Positions 29,299-32,049 of a stretch of 32,049 bases of DNA are shown one piece after another. The stretch spans positions 1 to 32,049 of the forward strand of contig JACQQK010000045.1 in assembly GCA_016207065.1 (NCBI GenBank), given 5' to 3'. The notes under the pieces were generated by a model. It did no database searches, was not told the DNA's origin, and saw nothing but the letters and a program-made list of their open reading frames with translations. Numbering within the stretch: the stretch's first letter is position 1; each line of letters starts with the position of its first letter. The position numbers and the translations under genes are program-made. This stretch comes from Nitrospinota bacterium. Its GTDB lineage: Bacteria; Nitrospinota; Nitrospinia; Nitrospinales; JACRGP01.

Positions 29299-30378
29299 AT
29301 GTCGATTCCCGGCTTATTTTTTATTTTCAACCGAAAGCTGATTTGCGCGGCCAGTATCGGTATCGCGGCTGTTTTGATTTTGTCTCCCGCCGCTTTCTCC
29401 GTCCCGTTTATCGACGAGGAAACCGAATTGTCGATCGGTAAGGGGGCGGACAAGGACGTCGCCGAATTTTACGGGATTTATCAGGACAAATCCCTGCAAC
29501 TCTATGTCGATGGAGTCGGACAAAAGCTGACCTCTCATCTTGCCGACAAGGTGTTCAGTAAGTATTTTTTCAAGGTGGTGGACAGCTCCGAGATCAACGC
29601 CTTTGCCTTGCCGGGCGGATACATTTACGTCACGCGCGGCATCCTCGCGACGCTCAATAGCGAAGCCGAGTTGGCCGGGGTCATGGGGCATGAGATCGGG
29701 CACGTCACCAATCACCACGGCGCGAAAATGATGCTCCGTTCCATCGGCGCCGCCATCCTGAGCGTCGGGGGCGCCATCGCCAGCCCGCAAAATGCTTCCA
29801 AGTGGCTCCTGGTGAGCACCCAGATGTTTCAACAGATCAACCTCGGATACGGGCGCGACGCGGAGTTGGAATCCGACGCGCAGGGGATGATGAACGTGAC
29901 CGATGCCGGTTACGACCCGCAAGGGATGGTCAGTTTTCTGAGAGCGCTGAGGCGGCAGGAAATCTTTTCCGGGCAGTCGTATCATTCCTTTCAGGCATCG
30001 CATCCGGAAACCAGGGAAAGGATCATCAAGGCGGAATCGCTGTCCACCTCGCTTCTGGCCCGGGAAAGGCGATTGGAGGAAGGCAGGGAAACCTATCTCT
30101 CCCGCCTCGAGGGTCTGCCCTTTGGCGGCAAGCGAAACAAAAACGACAAGCAGAACTATAAAGACGAATACATCGATATTTACAAAGTCAAGTCCGGCGA
30201 CACCTTTCACGGCATCGCCGTCAACGAACTCGGCGACAAAAAGCGCGACCTGGAGATCGCCGTTCTCAACGGCATGAAGGAGACCGACCCGCTGGTCCCG
30301 GGCGAATTGTTAAAGCTTGTGAAAAGCGGGAAATATGATAAAAATAAAACTCTGAAACTGGCCCCCGAGAACCCTTGA
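29299..30378 (+). CDS. Exported M48 metalloprotease with C-terminal LysM-like region
   Basis: 359 residues. A long signal peptide covers about 1-36 (ILSPAAFS), so it is periplasmic or outer-membrane-associated. The M48 catalytic centre is intact: H131-E132-I133-G134-H135, with E191 (ELESDAQG) as the third zinc ligand. INAFALPGGYIYVTRGIL is the usual M48 substrate-groove stretch, and ASHPETRERI the usual later motif. Residues about 300-345 (YKVKSGDTFHGIAVNELGD and then LNGMKETDPLVPGELLKLV) look like a LysM domain, which would bind peptidoglycan. BepA/YfgC-type M48 proteins degrade misfolded outer-membrane proteins, but those carry TPRs instead. No Shine-Dalgarno precedes ATG 29299. A 64-residue SH3-like gene starts 8 bp after its stop. 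Confidence 0.93.
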   Translation: MSIPGLFFIFNRKLICAASIGIAAVLILSPAAFSVPFIDEETELSIGKGADKDVAEFYGIYQDKSLQLYVDGVGQKLTSHLADKVFSKYFFKVVDSSEINAFALPGGYIYVTRGILATLNSEAELAGVMGHEIGHVTNHHGAKMMLRSIGAAILSVGGAIASPQNASKWLLVSTQMFQQINLGYGRDAELESDAQGMMNVTDAGYDPQGMVSFLRALRRQEIFSGQSYHSFQASHPETRERIIKAESLSTSLLARERRLEEGRETYLSRLEGLPFGGKRNKNDKQNYKDEYIDIYKVKSGDTFHGIAVNELGDKKRDLEIAVLNGMKETDPLVPGELLKLVKSGKYDKNKTLKLAPENP

Positions 30379-30385
30379 CCTTGCC

Positions 30386-30580
30386 ATGGAAAAGGGTATT
30401 ATTCTCGACAAGACCCGCTACGTTCATTTGAAGGTAAACGGAGAGAAATGCAACCGCTTGCCGCGCGGGACATTGGTGTTCCCCGTCGAACGGAAAGGCG
30501 AGTGGATCAAAGTCGTTTGGAGGAACGGCAAGAAAAAAGGCTGGATCCATCTGGCGGATGACGAGAGGTGGATCTCCTGA
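30386..30580 (+). CDS. Small SH3-like protein
   Basis: 64 residues. From about residue 10 the chain follows the bacterial SH3 pattern: a beta strand, KCNRLPRGTLVFPVER, then GEWIKVVWRNGKKKGWIHL. No signal peptide is visible, so it is probably cytoplasmic unless exported otherwise. It begins 8 bp after the M48 protease stop and is likely co-transcribed; an interaction with the protease or its LysM-like tail is possible but unproven. Short length and weak ribosome-binding site limit confidence. Confidence 0.65.
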   Translation: MEKGIILDKTRYVHLKVNGEKCNRLPRGTLVFPVERKGEWIKVVWRNGKKKGWIHLADDERWIS

Positions 30581-30675
30581 AACCCCGCTCTCCAAGATCT
30601 GGCGTAAGGTTGTATGCCGGATTCCCTCGGTCCGGATCCGGTAAAAAGCGTTTAACCACCAAAATAACTATTCTC

Positions 30676-30870
30676 ATGAATCTCAAGAATATTGAAGATA
30701 TCGACGACGAAGAACTGCTCTGTCTTTACGAGTCCACCAAGAAACTGCTGGAGTCCAGCATGAACCAGGGAAATAACCCCTCCAGCAAGAAAAAGGTCCC
30801 CATCCTCAAGCAGAAGATCGAAACCATCGAACAGGAGTTGAAGGCCCGGAGTCTCTGGGAAGGCGATTGA
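30676..30870 (+). CDS. Small helical hypothetical protein
   Basis: 64 residues from ATG 30676; an earlier in-frame start at 30568 would overlap the previous gene and adds a low-quality leader. The product is acidic at the N-terminus (NIEDIDDEELLCLYESTKKL) and has a second helix (KVPILKQKIETIEQELKARSL), so it is probably a two-helix or coiled-coil protein. I do not recognise a family. It lies between the SH3-like gene and the convergent aconitase gene. Confidence 0.5.
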   Translation: MNLKNIEDIDDEELLCLYESTKKLLESSMNQGNNPSSKKKVPILKQKIETIEQELKARSLWEGD

Positions 30871-30872
30871 AT

Positions 30873-30902
30873 AAAAAAAACCGGGTCCCTTTCGGGACCC
30901 GG
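30873..30902 (-). terminator. Rho-independent terminator of the aconitase gene
   Basis: Read on the minus strand: a perfect 9-bp stem (CCGGGTCCC with GGGACCCGG, 30881-30902) with a 4-nt loop, followed by eight T (30873-30880). It lies 36-65 bp past the aconitase stop. On the plus strand the stem has no T-run, but it could still shield the end of the small-protein transcript. Confidence 0.92.
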
Positions 30903-30937
30903 CTCCTGAGGAACTGAACTCTTCCGATCCCCCCTTG

Positions 30938-32049
30938 TCAAGCGGAGGCCGTTTTTGCCTTTCTTCTCTGCTCGCCGACGTAGTTGAGCGCCGATCCGGC
31001 GTAGAACCATTGGATCTCATCCTGATTCAGAGTGTGCGACAGCGAGATGGTGTCCTTGCCGCCGTTCTGATGCGTCACCGTCATGCTCACCGGTTTGCCG
31101 GGAGCTAGTTTGTCCAGATCGTTCAAGGCGATCTTGTCGGTTTCCTGGATCTTGTCGTAGTCGTCCTTGTTGGCGAAGGCGAGCGGCAGGACCCCCTGTT
31201 TCTTGAGGTTGGCCTCGAAGATGCGGGCGTAGGACTTGGCGATAAACGCCCGTCCCGCCATATGCCGGGGCTCCATCGCCGCATGTTCGCGGCTGGAACC
31301 TTCGCCGATGTTTTCGTCCGCTATGACCACCCAGCCTTTGCCCTGGCCCTTGTAATGCCGGGCGGCCTGGTTGAGCTCGACGCCTTTCTCCCCGGTCAAC
31401 AAGTTATTGCCTTTTCCGGCGCCTTCGGCGAAAGTGTTGGTCGCCCCCAGGAACATGTTCTTGCTGATGTTGTCGAGGTGGCCGCGGTAGTCCAGCCACT
31501 TGCCGGCGGGAGAGATATGGTCCGTCGTGCATTTCCCCTTGGCCTTGAACAGCACTAGAAGGTCCCGGTAGTCCTTGACCGGATCTTGCTTGGGAAACGG
31601 GGACAGAAAGGAAAGACGCTCGCTCTTCGAGTCGATAATGACCTCCCCGGACAGGGTCGGAGTTTCGTAACCGCTGTTCTTGGAGGCGAAGCCGTTCGCG
31701 GGCACGACGTCCCCGGCGGGCGGCGCGAACTTGAAGTCCTTGCCGTCCTTGTCCTTGATGGCGTCCGTGATGGGATTGAACTTCATCGAGCCGGCGAAGG
31801 CCAGGGCGACGACCACCTCGGGACTGCTGATGAACGAAAGCGTGTCGGGGTTCCCGTCGTTGCGCGCCTGGAAATTGCGGTTGTAGGAGGTGATGATGCT
31901 GTTTGGCTCCCCCTTGGCCACTCCGTCGCGCTTCCACTGCCCGATACAGGGACCGCAGGCGTTGGCCAGCACGACCCCTCCGGCTTCCTGAAATTCCCTC
32001 GAAATACCGTCCCGCTGAATCGTCTCGAAGATTCTCTCCGAACCGGGGG
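30938..32049 (-). CDS. acn: Aconitate hydratase, mitochondrial type (3' part)
   Basis: The gene runs off the window; about 370 C-terminal residues of a protein usually near 750 are present, and the frame stays open to the last base (ending in SERIFETIQRDG). Two of the three Fe-S cluster cysteines appear in ANACGPCIGQW. The swivel domain carries the active-site loop GEGSSREHAAMEPRHMAGRA, plus CTTDHISPAGKWLDYRGHLDNI and NLKKQGVLPLAF. These features fit the mitochondrial-type aconitase of some bacteria rather than AcnA/IRP1 or AcnB. It isomerises citrate and isocitrate in the TCA cycle, or its reverse. A strong terminator follows. Confidence 0.96.
   Translation of the reverse strand, partial: PGSERIFETIQRDGISREFQEAGGVVLANACGPCIGQWKRDGVAKGEPNSIITSYNRNFQARNDGNPDTLSFISSPEVVVALAFAGSMKFNPITDAIKDKDGKDFKFAPPAGDVVPANGFASKNSGYETPTLSGEVIIDSKSERLSFLSPFPKQDPVKDYRDLLVLFKAKGKCTTDHISPAGKWLDYRGHLDNISKNMFLGATNTFAEGAGKGNNLLTGEKGVELNQAARHYKGQGKGWVVIADENIGEGSSREHAAMEPRHMAGRAFIAKSYARIFEANLKKQGVLPLAFANKDDYDKIQETDKIALNDLDKLAPGKPVSMTVTHQNGGKDTISLSHTLNQDEIQWFYAGSALNYVGEQRRKAKTASA

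Noticed and set aside
29097-29453. 118-codon minus-strand frame between the YfgM-like and M48 genes
   Set aside because: It overlaps the signal-peptide region of the M48 gene and the end of the YfgM-like gene on the other strand.
1-32049. tRNA, rRNA, insertion sequence or prophage genes
   Set aside because: I found no cloverleaf, rRNA signature, transposase, integrase or phage structural gene on either strand; a covariance-model search was not possible.

Overview
The window carries about 24 genes on both strands, with no rRNA, tRNA, CRISPR array, integrase or transposase that I can see. The FtsEX-EnvC-CtpA set, an aconitase of mitochondrial type and exported proteins with Sec signals indicate a Gram-negative bacterium with a fairly GC-rich genome. 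GTG and TTG starts are common. A Nitrospinota-like or deltaproteobacterial-grade source is a guess that the window alone cannot prove.

Layout. Positions 1-242 hold two palindromic repeats. Positions 243-3107 (all minus) hold a CheX-type protein with a degenerate receiver, an exported SUMF1-domain protein and a cytoplasmic sulfite-oxidase-like molybdoprotein. Positions 3108-3564 hold a row of GC-rich hairpins. Positions 3565-10619 (plus) are a tight three-gene glycosyltransferase operon: a four-domain GT4/CgeB/methyltransferase/TPR protein, a MAF-like/CgeB fusion, and a GT9 enzyme with a long C-terminal extension. Positions 10532-13956 (minus) hold a TMTC-like membrane TPR protein followed by an unusual 529-residue phosphoglycerate kinase whose 3' end overlaps the GT9 gene by 88 bp. 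Positions 14335-16437 encode an RNase E/G with a basic tail interrupted by a run of ten G. Positions 16446-17890 (minus) hold a HmuY-like protein and a second SUMF1-domain protein, with overlapping stop and start. A 219-residue protein of unknown family follows at 18074. Positions 18836-24104 are ftsE-ftsX-envC-ctpA-tsaD, the core cell-division peptidoglycan-hydrolysis module plus tRNA t6A synthesis. Positions 24126-28293 hold glutamate dehydrogenase (minus), an OleD-like dehydrogenase (plus) and gpsA-larB (minus). Positions 28487-30870 (plus) hold a YfgM-like TPR membrane protein, an M48 protease with a LysM-like tail, a 64-residue SH3-like protein and a 64-residue helical protein. The window ends inside an aconitase gene (minus) that has a textbook terminator.

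How it fits together. Most of the window is housekeeping: division, proteolysis, RNA decay, TCA and nitrogen metabolism, and lipid precursor supply. The accessory part most worth study is the 3.5-14 kb glycosylation block. Its proteins fuse glycosyltransferase, methyltransferase and TPR modules, and one carries the Rossmann-like N-domain known from flagellin glycosyl-transfer (MAF) proteins. I infer a protein or surface glycosylation system, but the acceptor is not identifiable here. Convergent gene pairs are packed very tightly throughout, with two overlaps and two gaps of 8 and 21 bp.
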